Shown: positions 8,149 through 16,717, counted from the first letter of the stretch. The stretch is 16,873 nt of DNA from CAZSLZ01 sp964607865 (GCA_964607865.1 CAZSLZ010000068.1:1-16873); one strand, 5' to 3'. The notes: a model not told the origin generated them from the sequence alone. A program made the numbers and translations.

Positions 8149-10743
8149 ATGCATTTAAAGCAGATTATAGATAAAACATCCACCAGAATACTTATATTTC
8201 TGGTGATAATAACGGTGCTTTTAACCGGGGCATCATTTTTTCTGGCCGATAAATTGCTGCCTAAAATTATTCCTATTGTTTTTGGTGTATCAGCGATAAT
8301 TGGATTCATTTTTATTTATAAGGGTTCAAATACCAAGGTTGTTGATTCGCTGGAAACTCTTCATAGAAATGTTGTGAAATTAAATACCGATCTGGATACA
8401 AAATTTCTGCCTCTTGAAAATGCCCCGGCAGAATTTGAAGAGATGAATTCAAATTTAACCCAGGTAACAAGAGCATTGCAGGATAAAATTCAACGATATA
8501 ATCAGGAATTGGAAGAAAACCAGAAAGATTTCATAAAGATAGAAAATTATTTTCTTGAAATTAAAAATATCGAAGGTTTGGATCAAAGAGTCCAGAAAAT
8601 AATTTCTATTCTTCTTGACATATACAATTACAAAGATTTCTATTATTTTGCAAAAAATGCCCGGGGGGACAAACTGGAACGGCTTAACCCCTCATCCAGA
8701 GAAGAAGGCAATTTCAATGAAATTGTCATTAAGGAGCAGGAATTTGTAAAGTTTACTTCCGTTTTTAATCATCAGGAATTTCAGGTCCTTGACGAATTAA
8801 AGAATGATCCCAAATTAAAGAAGGAAGTCCGTAACTGGGCGCGGTTAAACGATGTGAGCAGGCTTTATGCGCTGCCTGTTGCCAGTAACCGAATTCCTTA
8901 CGGCATCCTTTTAATTCAGCCATCTACCGATGCCCCTCCCACCACCGGGGAACTGGTAACCTTAAACATGACTATTCTACTTATAAACGATATTATTACC
9001 TTCGAAAAGCAATCGCAAAGGGTTCTCGAAGAGATGGAGTCAGTTCATAAGGAACATAAAATACTTCTTACCCTCCAGAATATTGACAATTTTGAAGAAA
9101 TGTGCAGAAACTTCCTAACCACCTTAAGTAAATTTATCAATATGGACTGGGGAAGCATATCAGTCTATGATGAAAATGAAAACATTTACCTGATGCATTC
9201 CATCAACCTGAGAGAAGATAAACCTAAAATCAAGAAAAGCATTATCCCTATAGCCGACTCCAGCACCAGCTGGGTATGGGAAAACCGTCAATCCCGCATA
9301 GATAACAGCCTGGAAAACAAAAAGGAATTTACCGAGGATATTGTCTATCAACAAAACGAGCTTAATTCACGAATAATCACTCCAATCTACAGCCACGACC
9401 GGTTCAAGGGCTCCATATCTGTAGCTTCCAGCCAGACCGGAACATACTCCAAAGAAGACAGCATTATTCTGGAAAACACTTCCCGAATTCTTGGCTCAGC
9501 TGTGGAACATTCAATAAAAATATTAAAATCCAACACCATAATTGAAGACCTGAAAACCAGCAATGATAAATACGAAACCTTCTACAAAAAAATGAGCCAC
9601 GAGTTGAGAAACCCTTTGAAGAACCTGGATCAGATATTGTTCACCCTGAAAAACAAGAGCAAATATATGAACCTGGATCAATTAAAGAAAGCACTCTCCA
9701 AGGTGGAACTATCCTTCAGTAATTTCCAGAACAGTTTACAATCGGTAATAGATTATGCCCTGGCGGAAGCTGGTAAGTTGGAATACAATCCCGAATCAAT
9801 TTATATTGTGGAAATTTTAAAAGCTGCCCTGTGGGAATGCCAATATGACGCCAAAGAAAAGAATATATCCTTGAAACTGTCAATGCCCCGGGGTATGTCG
9901 GAAATTATCGGTGATAAGGAAAAATTACAGAATGCATTTAAAATTCTTATTGACAATGCAATTCAGAACACCCCGGAAAACGGAACCATCCAGATAAAAG
10001 TCATCCGGGTTCCCAGAAGCTGGCTGCCAGATCAGCTTCTTAAATATTTCCCCAAATCCGTTTCCAAATATCTTGATTCCGATGTGGATCATATTGTAAT
10101 AAATATTTCCGATACCGGGCCTGGTATTCCTCTGGCGCAACAGAAAACCCTGTTTTTATCTCCCAGGGATGTTCCCCAGAAACTTGAAGAGGGCCCTCTG
10201 AACACAACTTTTGGGTTGCCGCTGGTAAAACAGGTATTGGAATTACACCAGGGGGCTATCTGGGTAAAGAGCCTGGAAGGAAGCGGAACCACCTATGGCC
10301 TGAACCTGCCTCAATACGGCAAAGTATGGGCAACCTTGAGAACCCTGCTCAAGGATAGCCTGGAAAAAGCAAAAATGAGCCTTTCCTGCCTCACTTTTTT
10401 TGTTATTGACATTAAAAACTCCCAGTTTATAAAGCAGAACCTTTCAGAACCCGAATATAAAGACTTATTCGTAAATATTGAAGAGCAGGTCAGAAAGACC
10501 CTCAGGCATCCCCAGGATAAACTACACCCTTACTCCGACAAGGAAATACTGGTAGTCATCAGCGAGTCAGACATTAAAGAAGCCCACATTATTAAGCAGA
10601 GAATATTCAATCGACTGAACAAGATGAAAGTGCCTGAAAGCGATCAGGAACTCAGAATAAACATCCATTCAATAACTTATCCTGATGAAATATTAAATGT
10701 GGATGATCTTATCAAGAAAATAAACCGCATTATCGCAGCCTGA
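8149..10743 (+). CDS. membrane GAF-type histidine kinase with C-terminal degenerate GGDEF-like domain
   Basis: The 864-residue protein begins with two predicted membrane helices (about 13-33 and 38-58) and almost no loop outside. A coiled-coil/HAMP-like stretch (about 65-130) follows, then two regions that look like GAF sensor domains (about 140-285 and 300-470). The kinase core has H-box MSHELRNPL with His484, N-box LIDNA with Asn603, G1 box DTGPGIP at 655-661, and G2 box FGLPLV near 689, so it should be an active HisKA/HATPase kinase. Residues about 743-864 form an extra domain resembling a nucleotide cyclase/GGDEF fold. FFVIDIKNSQF sits where GGDEF domains have their metal aspartate, and YSDKEILVVISESD sits where RYGGDEFLILLPETD is expected, so the signature is lost. 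AAGGA at 8137-8141 precedes the ATG. It lies 57 bases after rodA and may be co-transcribed. No partner regulator is adjacent. The GAF assignment is moderate. Confidence 0.83.
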   Translation: MHLKQIIDKTSTRILIFLVIITVLLTGASFFLADKLLPKIIPIVFGVSAIIGFIFIYKGSNTKVVDSLETLHRNVVKLNTDLDTKFLPLENAPAEFEEMNSNLTQVTRALQDKIQRYNQELEENQKDFIKIENYFLEIKNIEGLDQRVQKIISILLDIYNYKDFYYFAKNARGDKLERLNPSSREEGNFNEIVIKEQEFVKFTSVFNHQEFQVLDELKNDPKLKKEVRNWARLNDVSRLYALPVASNRIPYGILLIQPSTDAPPTTGELVTLNMTILLINDIITFEKQSQRVLEEMESVHKEHKILLTLQNIDNFEEMCRNFLTTLSKFINMDWGSISVYDENENIYLMHSINLREDKPKIKKSIIPIADSSTSWVWENRQSRIDNSLENKKEFTEDIVYQQNELNSRIITPIYSHDRFKGSISVASSQTGTYSKEDSIILENTSRILGSAVEHSIKILKSNTIIEDLKTSNDKYETFYKKMSHELRNPLKNLDQILFTLKNKSKYMNLDQLKKALSKVELSFSNFQNSLQSVIDYALAEAGKLEYNPESIYIVEILKAALWECQYDAKEKNISLKLSMPRGMSEIIGDKEKLQNAFKILIDNAIQNTPENGTIQIKVIRVPRSWLPDQLLKYFPKSVSKYLDSDVDHIVINISDTGPGIPLAQQKTLFLSPRDVPQKLEEGPLNTTFGLPLVKQVLELHQGAIWVKSLEGSGTTYGLNLPQYGKVWATLRTLLKDSLEKAKMSLSCLTFFVIDIKNSQFIKQNLSEPEYKDLFVNIEEQVRKTLRHPQDKLHPYSDKEILVVISESDIKEAHIIKQRIFNRLNKMKVPESDQELRINIHSITYPDEILNVDDLIKKINRIIAA

Positions 10744-10752
10744 TGCTTTGCC

Positions 10753-12654
10753 TTACCTGATTTTCTTCAGGTTTCTCCAGAAATAATCAAAGGCTTCAGT
10801 TATTTCTTCACCTTTTTCCAGGGCCTGTTTCAATTCCAAAGCCCCGGCAGGGCATTCACCCTGGTTTTCCAGAATTTCAATAATCATTCCCAGCATTATT
10901 ACTAATTTTTCGTTATCTTCCAGGTCTTCGTCCTGGCAGATAATCTCCTCCACACCAAGGCGGAGGATTTCCATTGCAGATTTTTCTTTTCCACCTTCCA
11001 GATAATTCTCACCGGCCAGTATATACAAATTATAATCTTCAGGTTTCATCAGAACCGCCCGGGCATAAAAACAGGCGCTTCGTTCGAATTTTTCCATCCG
11101 GGAATATAACTCTCCCATACCTAATAATAAATCAAAATCATCAGGAATAATTTTCTGGGCTTTCAGAAACTCCGCCTCAGCCTCTTCCAGCCTGCCCCAC
11201 TCCAGAAAATACATTCCAAGCTTATAATAAGCCCTCAGGGGATCCACATCCTCGGTAACTGCCTGGTCATACTCTTTTATACGCTTTCCTGTTTTCTGCC
11301 GGCCCAATAACTCTTTAATTTCCAACTCTGCCTTTTCAAAATCCGGCTTGCAAAGCAAGGCTTTTTTAAACATCTCCAGGGCTCTGTCAAAACTATTTTC
11401 TTCTTTGTAAATCTTTCCCAGCTGATAATACCCCCTGAAATCACCGGGGTCTAATTTTATCAGTTTCTGAAATATTTGTTTTGCCTGGTCAAATTCCAGG
11501 TTGGCAACCAGGGCGCTTCCCAGGTAAAAATTCAAATCGGGAATATCGGGTCGCAAACCCAAAGCTTCTTTAAAATCTGAAATAGCCAGGGCAAACTTTC
11601 CTTCCTTTTTAAATGCGATTCCCCTGTTCACCCTGGCAAAATAATTATCAGGCTCTCTAGTGATAACCTCATTGAAAAAACCTACCGATTCTGAATATTC
11701 TTTTTTCTTGAGTTTCATCATACCTTTATTGAAGAGTTTGCGGGCCTCGCTTACCAAGTCTGATTCCTCCAGAAATTCAGCCAGTTCTTCAATATTCTGA
11801 AACCGCTCATCCATTCTGTAAGACAGGCTCTTTTTCACAAGCCTGGCAAAAGTCGGATCCACATCAGGTACAATATCCTCCACGGGTTCAAAATCAAAGG
11901 GTATTTCCTGGCGGGGGTCTTTACCGGTAAGCAGGTGGTGAAGAGTAGCTCCCAATGCATAAATATCAGCCCTGACATCCATAACTCCCTTATATTGTTC
12001 AGGCGGGGTATATCCCGGAGTACCTATGAGTGTCCCTTTTGTCTGGGGTACAAAAAGCCTGGCAATTCCGAAATCTATTAAAAAGACTCTTTCTTCTGAA
12101 GTAATTAAAATATTGGCGGGTTTTAAATCTCTGTAAATCAGAGGAGGCCTTAGATTGTGCAAATATTTAAAAAGATCGATTAGCTTCCACAATAGTTCCA
12201 GAACCTTTTCCTGGGACAGCCTTCCTGATTCCTGTTTCAGTAAAACCGTATCCAGATCTTCTCCCTCAATAAAATCCATAATCAAATAATGACGGTCGTT
12301 TTCACTGAAAAAATCTACTATCCGGGGTATGGAGGGATGAGTCAATTTAGAAAGAATCTCAGCTTCCCGTGCAAACCTGTCCACCGCCCTCTGCCTTTCG
12401 TCGTCATTGGTAAAATAGTTCATCATTTCTTTCAAGGCATAGGTCTTGCCCAGTTGAAGCTCTTCAATTTTGTATATGTAAGCCATCCCCCCAGAAGTAA
12501 CATACTCCTGAACCCTGTAACGGCGGTTAAGAATAAAGCCGGAAGGCAGCTGGGGAGTATCGAAGAAACCGGGAACGGATGAAAAATCAAACCTGCAATT
12601 TATACAGAACCTCATTTTTCTGGGTAAATCATTATCACATTGGGGACAACGCAT
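10753..12654 (-). CDS. Ser/Thr protein kinase with N-terminal zinc ribbon and C-terminal TPRs
   Basis: This 633-residue cytoplasmic protein has three parts. A zinc ribbon with Cys3, Cys6, Cys17 and Cys20 (CPQC-x10-CINC) starts it. The eukaryotic-like kinase domain (about 46-290) has a glycine loop SGGMAYIY, ATP-binding Lys75 (YALKEM), probable helix-C Glu97, catalytic loop YRDLKPAN with Asp176, DFG at 194-196, GTPGYTPPEQ at 211-220. The rest (about 305-590) holds roughly seven TPRs. The HRD motif reads YRD and two glycine-loop glycines are replaced (T53, A58), but all catalytic residues remain, so activity is expected. There is no transmembrane segment, unlike PknB-type kinases. The TPRs probably recruit substrates; family parallels suggest regulation of other signalling proteins. 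AAGGAT lies just upstream of the ATG. Its stop faces that of the histidine kinase gene on the other strand, 9 bases away. Confidence 0.9.
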   Translation of the reverse strand: MRCPQCDNDLPRKMRFCINCRFDFSSVPGFFDTPQLPSGFILNRRYRVQEYVTSGGMAYIYKIEELQLGKTYALKEMMNYFTNDDERQRAVDRFAREAEILSKLTHPSIPRIVDFFSENDRHYLIMDFIEGEDLDTVLLKQESGRLSQEKVLELLWKLIDLFKYLHNLRPPLIYRDLKPANILITSEERVFLIDFGIARLFVPQTKGTLIGTPGYTPPEQYKGVMDVRADIYALGATLHHLLTGKDPRQEIPFDFEPVEDIVPDVDPTFARLVKKSLSYRMDERFQNIEELAEFLEESDLVSEARKLFNKGMMKLKKKEYSESVGFFNEVITREPDNYFARVNRGIAFKKEGKFALAISDFKEALGLRPDIPDLNFYLGSALVANLEFDQAKQIFQKLIKLDPGDFRGYYQLGKIYKEENSFDRALEMFKKALLCKPDFEKAELEIKELLGRQKTGKRIKEYDQAVTEDVDPLRAYYKLGMYFLEWGRLEEAEAEFLKAQKIIPDDFDLLLGMGELYSRMEKFERSACFYARAVLMKPEDYNLYILAGENYLEGGKEKSAMEILRLGVEEIICQDEDLEDNEKLVIMLGMIIEILENQGECPAGALELKQALEKGEEITEAFDYFWRNLKKIR

Positions 12655-12668
12655 TGGCCTATCCTTAT

Positions 12669-12699
12669 TGATTCGTTTTTACTTAATTTAAACGAATCA
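12669..12699. repeat. perfect 10-bp inverted repeat upstream of the Ser/Thr kinase gene
   Basis: TGATTCGTTT (12669-12678) and AAACGAATCA (12690-12699) are exact reverse complements separated by an AT-only 11-base loop except for one C. The repeat ends 14 bases before the kinase start codon, on the side where its leader or promoter would be. On the minus strand it is followed by ATAAGGAT, the ribosome-binding site, and not by a T-run, so it is not a terminator for that strand. It could be an operator for a dimeric regulator or a leader hairpin near the ribosome-binding site. Confidence 0.55.
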
Positions 12700-12702
12700 G
12701 GT

Positions 12703-12748
12703 AAAAAAACCCTTTTGAGGAAATTTTTTTTGAAGCGCAAATTTCCCC
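12703..12748 (-). terminator. possible weak terminator after the receiver/PAS histidine kinase gene
   Basis: Reading the minus strand after the stop codon, GGGGAAATTT (12748-12739) can pair with AAATTTCCTC (12726-12717), 10 bp with one G-T pair, around a 12-base loop. A run of seven T (12709-12703) follows, but only after AAAAGGG, so the T-run is not directly at the stem. It may stop or attenuate transcription before the kinase gene. The geometry is poor. Confidence 0.3.
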
Positions 12749-12752
12749 AAAA

Positions 12753-14240
12753 TTATTTTTCAGGCAAAATGACATAAAATTCTGAGCCCTGCCTTTCCCC
12801 GTCACTTTCAGCGTAAATTTCACCGCCCTGGGCTTCAATTATTCTCCGGGTTATTGCCAGGCCAAACCCCGACGCCCTGGAAGTCCCCCGACGGGTATAT
12901 CCGGGTTTGAAAATACTTGACAATTCATTTTTATTCAACCCCAGCCCGTTATCTTTTACACAGATTTTCACAGCCCCCTCCAGAAGTTCATAACCTACAT
13001 CAATAATAAGTATCTGCTTTTCGGAATCTCTGAATTCTATGGCATTGGCTATAAGGTTTGTAAAGGCCCACTCCATCCCTCTTAGATCTCCCTGTAAGGT
13101 AGGCATTACCTGGGGAGTGTTGAATTCAACAGGAATATGATGAACATTCAGGGTAAGAAAAATTTTTTGAAACAGTTCCTTTAAATCAATAGTTTCCAGA
13201 AACTCGGGTTTTTTGCCTGCCCGGGAGAGTTGATGCACCTTATCTATAACCTGCAGGGCTTCCTGGGTCTGGTCTTTCAGTTTTACCAGGAGTTTTTCCA
13301 GTTGTTCCGCCCCCTGCTCCCCTTTATCCTGAAAACTCATGACAATATTGATGGAACTTCTTAAATTATGAGTAACAGCATACTCCACATCATCCAGATC
13401 GTTCAAGTTCCAGTTATTTTCGGCAACAGTTTTCTTTTCATACTTTTCCTTGTTGCCTGCAGCTACCAGAAACTCTGTTTTTCCGGTTTTAAATCGGCTC
13501 AGAGACCACAGATAATGGTCATCGCCTTCACTTTTTCTGGGTTTCCCGGTTTCAAACTGCAACGAGAAAATTTGAGAGGAAAGATTTTTCACAGCCTTGT
13601 AAACAACAGCCTGGTCCCGATCACCGTCAAACATATCCCAGAAATAATGTCCCAGGCTGTCCTTTAGGATTTTTCCCGATACCAGAAAGAATTCAAAATT
13701 AAAATGAAGTATTCTTCCTTCTGAATCCAACACCACGATAAAGGGGCCGCCCTTGTTTTTCGGTGGGGAATCAATAATTCCAGTCTGTTCCTTGCCGGGA
13801 GCAAAAAAAACATCGTCATTTTTGTAAGCTGGGGAAACTGAATCTATCTCTTTTTCAGCAGGCTCTTTTTTCAGTTGCGAGAATTGAATTGCTGAATTGA
13901 TAATTTCAGTTAACTCTTCCTGCCAGCCGGGTTTTTCGGTGTTTATAAAGAGAATATCCTGTAAATTCTGGTCTTCACCCACTTTTTCACCTGTGGTTTT
14001 ATAAAAAAGCAGTGGAATTGACGAAGAAATGCGTTCTACATTTGTAAAAAAGCCAGCCTGTTTTATATCGGAAGTTTGAAAGTCAATCAGAATTGCCTGG
14101 TATTCTTTTTTTTGTAACATTTCAAGGGCTTTCTTACCCCCCAGGGCTGAATCAACCACAAAACTGTCATTAAGGCCATCGGCAATCTCCACAAGTACAT
14201 TCCGATCCTTGTTAACATTGAGAATCTCAGTTCTTTTCAT
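12753..14240 (-). CDS. soluble histidine kinase with degenerate receiver-like and PAS domains
   Basis: The 495-residue protein has no membrane segment. Residues 1 to about 118 look like a receiver domain: Asp53 in ILIDFQ fits the phospho-acceptor, Thr82 the switch Thr/Ser, and Lys103-Pro104 the conserved KP. The N-terminal acidic pair that binds magnesium is replaced (ILNVNKD instead of ILIVDDD). After a variable linker, residues about 163-262 resemble a PAS domain (FIVVLDSEGRILHFN start). The kinase core follows: His291 in THNLRSSINIV, Asn395 and Asn399 in TNLIANAIEF, DNGLGL at 430-435, ASGFGLAI near 456-463. Motifs suffice for activity. The THNLR form of the H-box, with Asn after His, occurs in some other kinases. 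A strong AGGGAG site (14243-14248) precedes the ATG. It is upstream of the Ser/Thr kinase gene on the same strand, 98 bases away, possibly one transcript. Confidence 0.85.
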   Translation of the reverse strand: MKRTEILNVNKDRNVLVEIADGLNDSFVVDSALGGKKALEMLQKKEYQAILIDFQTSDIKQAGFFTNVERISSSIPLLFYKTTGEKVGEDQNLQDILFINTEKPGWQEELTEIINSAIQFSQLKKEPAEKEIDSVSPAYKNDDVFFAPGKEQTGIIDSPPKNKGGPFIVVLDSEGRILHFNFEFFLVSGKILKDSLGHYFWDMFDGDRDQAVVYKAVKNLSSQIFSLQFETGKPRKSEGDDHYLWSLSRFKTGKTEFLVAAGNKEKYEKKTVAENNWNLNDLDDVEYAVTHNLRSSINIVMSFQDKGEQGAEQLEKLLVKLKDQTQEALQVIDKVHQLSRAGKKPEFLETIDLKELFQKIFLTLNVHHIPVEFNTPQVMPTLQGDLRGMEWAFTNLIANAIEFRDSEKQILIIDVGYELLEGAVKICVKDNGLGLNKNELSSIFKPGYTRRGTSRASGFGLAITRRIIEAQGGEIYAESDGERQGSEFYVILPEK

Positions 14241-14512
14241 TTCTCCCTCTTCTACTTATGTCTTATCTTTCTTGAATATATTAATCAATAGTTTGAAGTT
14301 TCTGGCTAATTCGCGGAGAATATTTTTGTAATATCCTTATTAATTGTTTGGCCATTTTCAAAAAACATAAGTTTATTATATCTAAAAAAGTTAAATAATT
14401 CAAGATAGAAAACAAATAATCGCCTCGTCTGAAAGGCTTGCATTCAAGAAGGATTTACTCAAGGCATAAAGAAGTTTTCTATAACTTTTGCCAATTTATA
14501 ATGAAGATAATT
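14241..14512. other. divergent AT-rich intergenic region
   Basis: This 272-base stretch separates the minus-strand histidine kinase gene from the plus-strand TPR gene and must contain promoters for both directions. I see AT-rich -10-like sequences (for example AATATA at 14275-14280 for the minus strand), but no pair with an acceptable -35 element. I also see no gene, RNA or repeat that stands out. The open frame of the TPR gene extends back to TTG 14438, so part of this region could be coding if that start is used. Confidence 0.4.
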
Positions 14513-16465
14513 ATGGAAGAAAAAATAAAAGAATTAAAAAGTAAAATCGCTGCTTCTCCTGATGATTCCGAGCTACGCCATCAGTTAGGATTATGCTATA
14601 TCCAGCAGGGCGAACTGGAGCTTGCCTGCAAGGAATGGAAAAAAACTGTTGAGTTAAACCCTTCTAACAACAGGGCTCGTCATTTGTTAAGTTTTGCATA
14701 TCTGGCAATGGGCCAGATGGAAAATGCTCAGGACGAATACAGGAAAGCCCTGCATCAGGATCCCAGAGATATATATTCTTACAGCAATCTGGGGCAGATG
14801 GCAGTAAGAGAAAAGAATTACAAGGAAGCCCTGGAATACTGGAAAAAGACAATTGAGATTAACCCCCACTTCAGCTCGGGTTATTATAATATAGGAATGA
14901 TAATGAAAAAACTGGGGCGGACCGAGGATGCCATTAACTGTTATCGGCGGGCTGTAAAAATCAACCCTGACGATGTTTATGCCCATAATAACCTTGGAGT
15001 TTTACTTTCCAAGCTGGGAAAAATAAAAGAATCCATCAGCGAATTTAAAAAAGCTCTGGAGATAGACCCCGGCGATGTTTATGCTCATAACAACTTGGGC
15101 AAGGCCTATGAAAGGCTTGAGCAGTTTGAAGATGCCAAAAACGAATTTAAGAAAGCTCTTGCGATAAATCCTTCCGATACCTATGCCGGCAATAACCTGG
15201 GCAGGACCCTGGCAAGAGAATACAAATACAAGGAAGCCCTGTCAATTTTCAACAAGGTGTTGGAAATCAACCCTGATGATTCTTTTGCCCATAATTACAA
15301 GGGCATGATTTATGCCCAGACCAGAAATTATGAGAAGGCAATAAAACATTATAATAAAGCGCTTGAATTCAGCCCCAGAGATGTTTTTGTCTTAAATAAC
15401 CTGGGACAGGTTTACCTGTTGAGTAATAACCTGAACCAGGCCCAGCGGGTTCTGGAAAGAGTTGTTGAAATCAAGAATGACGACGCGCCCACTCACAGCA
15501 AACTGGGAATATGCTTCATGCGAATGGGTGAACTTGAAAAAGCAATAAACCACTTTAAAAAAGCCTTATTTATTAACCCTTCGTTGATTCAGGCAAGGGA
15601 AAACCTGTCTAACTGTTATTATCAACTGGGTTACTATAATGAAGCCATAAGAGAATTAGACATGGTTCTGGAAACAAACCCCGAAGATGTATTTGTATTA
15701 AATAAAATGGGACAATACCTGACCAAAATTGAAGATTATGAAAATGCAATAGAAAAATACAAGGAGGCAATAAGTGCTAAGCCGGAGTTTTCCGAATCAT
15801 ATCATAACCTGGGTTTAATCTATTCAGAAATGGATATGAACAAGGAAGCGATTGAAATATTCCAACAGGCATTAAAAGTAAACCCATCTGATGCGGATAC
15901 CTATAACAACCTGGGGTTAATATATACTTCCCTGGGAAACCTGGCTCAAGCTGAAAAAGCCTTTAATATGGCAATCCAGAAAGATCCTGATAACTTTTTT
16001 GCATATAATAATTTAGGTATTATTTATGCTCAGAAGGAAGATTGGGACCTGGCCATTGAAAACTGGTCAGAAGCTCTCAAGCTGGACCCCCAATACGCAG
16101 AAGCCCATTTCAACCTGGGTATGGCATATTTCAAAAAGAACGAATTTGAGAAAGCTGCCAGGGAATACAGGGAAGCAATAATGTGGGACCCGGAGCTGCT
16201 GGGAGCTTACGGCAGGCTGTCAGTTCTGTTATTGCACCTGAATCAGGTAGATGAAGCATACGAAAATTTCAAAAAAGCTATCGAACTTTCTTTTGAAGAA
16301 GAAAACCTGGATTTTGCCCAGAATTTAAAACAGGAGTTTGAAAATAAACTTGAGGAATCAGGAATAAAACCCAAGGATATTTTAAGCGAATTTGAGGTGG
16401 CCCCAGACGGGGAAAACGATATTGAAGAAAACCCCCAGGCAGAAGTTGCCCCGGGTATATCGTAA
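14513..16465 (+). CDS. tetratricopeptide repeat protein (about 17 tandem TPRs)
   Basis: From ATG 14513 the protein has 650 residues and begins MEEKIKELKSK. Nearly all of it is a gapless array of 34-residue TPRs, about 17 of them, each with the pattern NNLG..Y near its start and A...Y.KAL..NP near its end. A Glu/Asp-rich tail of about 50 residues lacking repeats follows. There is no signal peptide, membrane segment or enzymatic domain, so it is presumably a cytoplasmic scaffold forming a superhelix of about two turns. The start is uncertain: TTG 14438 and ATG 14501 are in frame, and none has a strong ribosome-binding site. I chose 14513 because the helix pattern begins right after it. Partners are unknown. 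The small membrane protein and RemA-like genes follow within 15 bases and by overlap, suggesting one transcript. It could have been called an O-GlcNAc transferase-like protein, but no such catalytic domain exists. Confidence 0.88.
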   Translation: MEEKIKELKSKIAASPDDSELRHQLGLCYIQQGELELACKEWKKTVELNPSNNRARHLLSFAYLAMGQMENAQDEYRKALHQDPRDIYSYSNLGQMAVREKNYKEALEYWKKTIEINPHFSSGYYNIGMIMKKLGRTEDAINCYRRAVKINPDDVYAHNNLGVLLSKLGKIKESISEFKKALEIDPGDVYAHNNLGKAYERLEQFEDAKNEFKKALAINPSDTYAGNNLGRTLAREYKYKEALSIFNKVLEINPDDSFAHNYKGMIYAQTRNYEKAIKHYNKALEFSPRDVFVLNNLGQVYLLSNNLNQAQRVLERVVEIKNDDAPTHSKLGICFMRMGELEKAINHFKKALFINPSLIQARENLSNCYYQLGYYNEAIRELDMVLETNPEDVFVLNKMGQYLTKIEDYENAIEKYKEAISAKPEFSESYHNLGLIYSEMDMNKEAIEIFQQALKVNPSDADTYNNLGLIYTSLGNLAQAEKAFNMAIQKDPDNFFAYNNLGIIYAQKEDWDLAIENWSEALKLDPQYAEAHFNLGMAYFKKNEFEKAAREYREAIMWDPELLGAYGRLSVLLLHLNQVDEAYENFKKAIELSFEEENLDFAQNLKQEFENKLEESGIKPKDILSEFEVAPDGENDIEENPQAEVAPGIS

Positions 16466-16480
16466 AAGACAGGCTTAAAG

Positions 16481-16717
16481 ATGGCAATTTTCTGGAAAGT
16501 ATTCAAGTTAATTATATTAATTGTTTCCCTGTCGTTGATTCTGGCTGTTTTATCCCATCATTACCAGGTATATTTGCCAGGAATATATTATCTGATTCCT
16601 TCAGTTCACCGCACTGAGGTTTTTCAGAGAAATATAGAACCAATTTCCAGCCCCATAGTAAAAGAAAAGGTCATAATTATAGACTCTACCCAGAAGAATG
16701 GTAAAGAGGAAAAATGA
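16481..16717 (+). CDS. small single-pass membrane protein, unknown function
   Basis: This 78-residue protein has one hydrophobic helix (about residues 5-26, VFKLIILIVSLSLILAVL) preceded by a short basic segment. A polar tail of about 50 residues follows, ending in a Lys/Glu-rich stretch. The positive residue before the helix favours N-in topology with the tail outside the membrane. I recognise no family. Support for it being real: it sits 15 bases after the TPR gene, its stop overlaps the next start by ATGA, and no competing long frame crosses it. The upstream site (AGG at 16471-16473) is weak. It could be a membrane anchor for the TPR or RemA-like protein, which is speculation from position. 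Confidence 0.6.
   Translation: MAIFWKVFKLIILIVSLSLILAVLSHHYQVYLPGIYYLIPSVHRTEVFQRNIEPISSPIVKEKVIIIDSTQKNGKEEK

Noticed and set aside
10755..10772. Hairpin ACCTGA-6-TCAGGT near the convergent gene ends
   Set aside because: Six-base stem, inside the end of the kinase coding region, followed only by TTTCT; too weak to call a terminator for the histidine kinase gene.
12289..12582. Open frame of 97 codons on the plus strand opposite the Ser/Thr kinase
   Set aside because: Antisense to well-conserved kinase motifs, no ribosome-binding site or recognisable protein features.
14513..16360. Regular 102-base DNA period, CRISPR-like at first sight
   Set aside because: The period is 34 codons of TPRs; the repeats are degenerate, in frame, and have no unique spacers.
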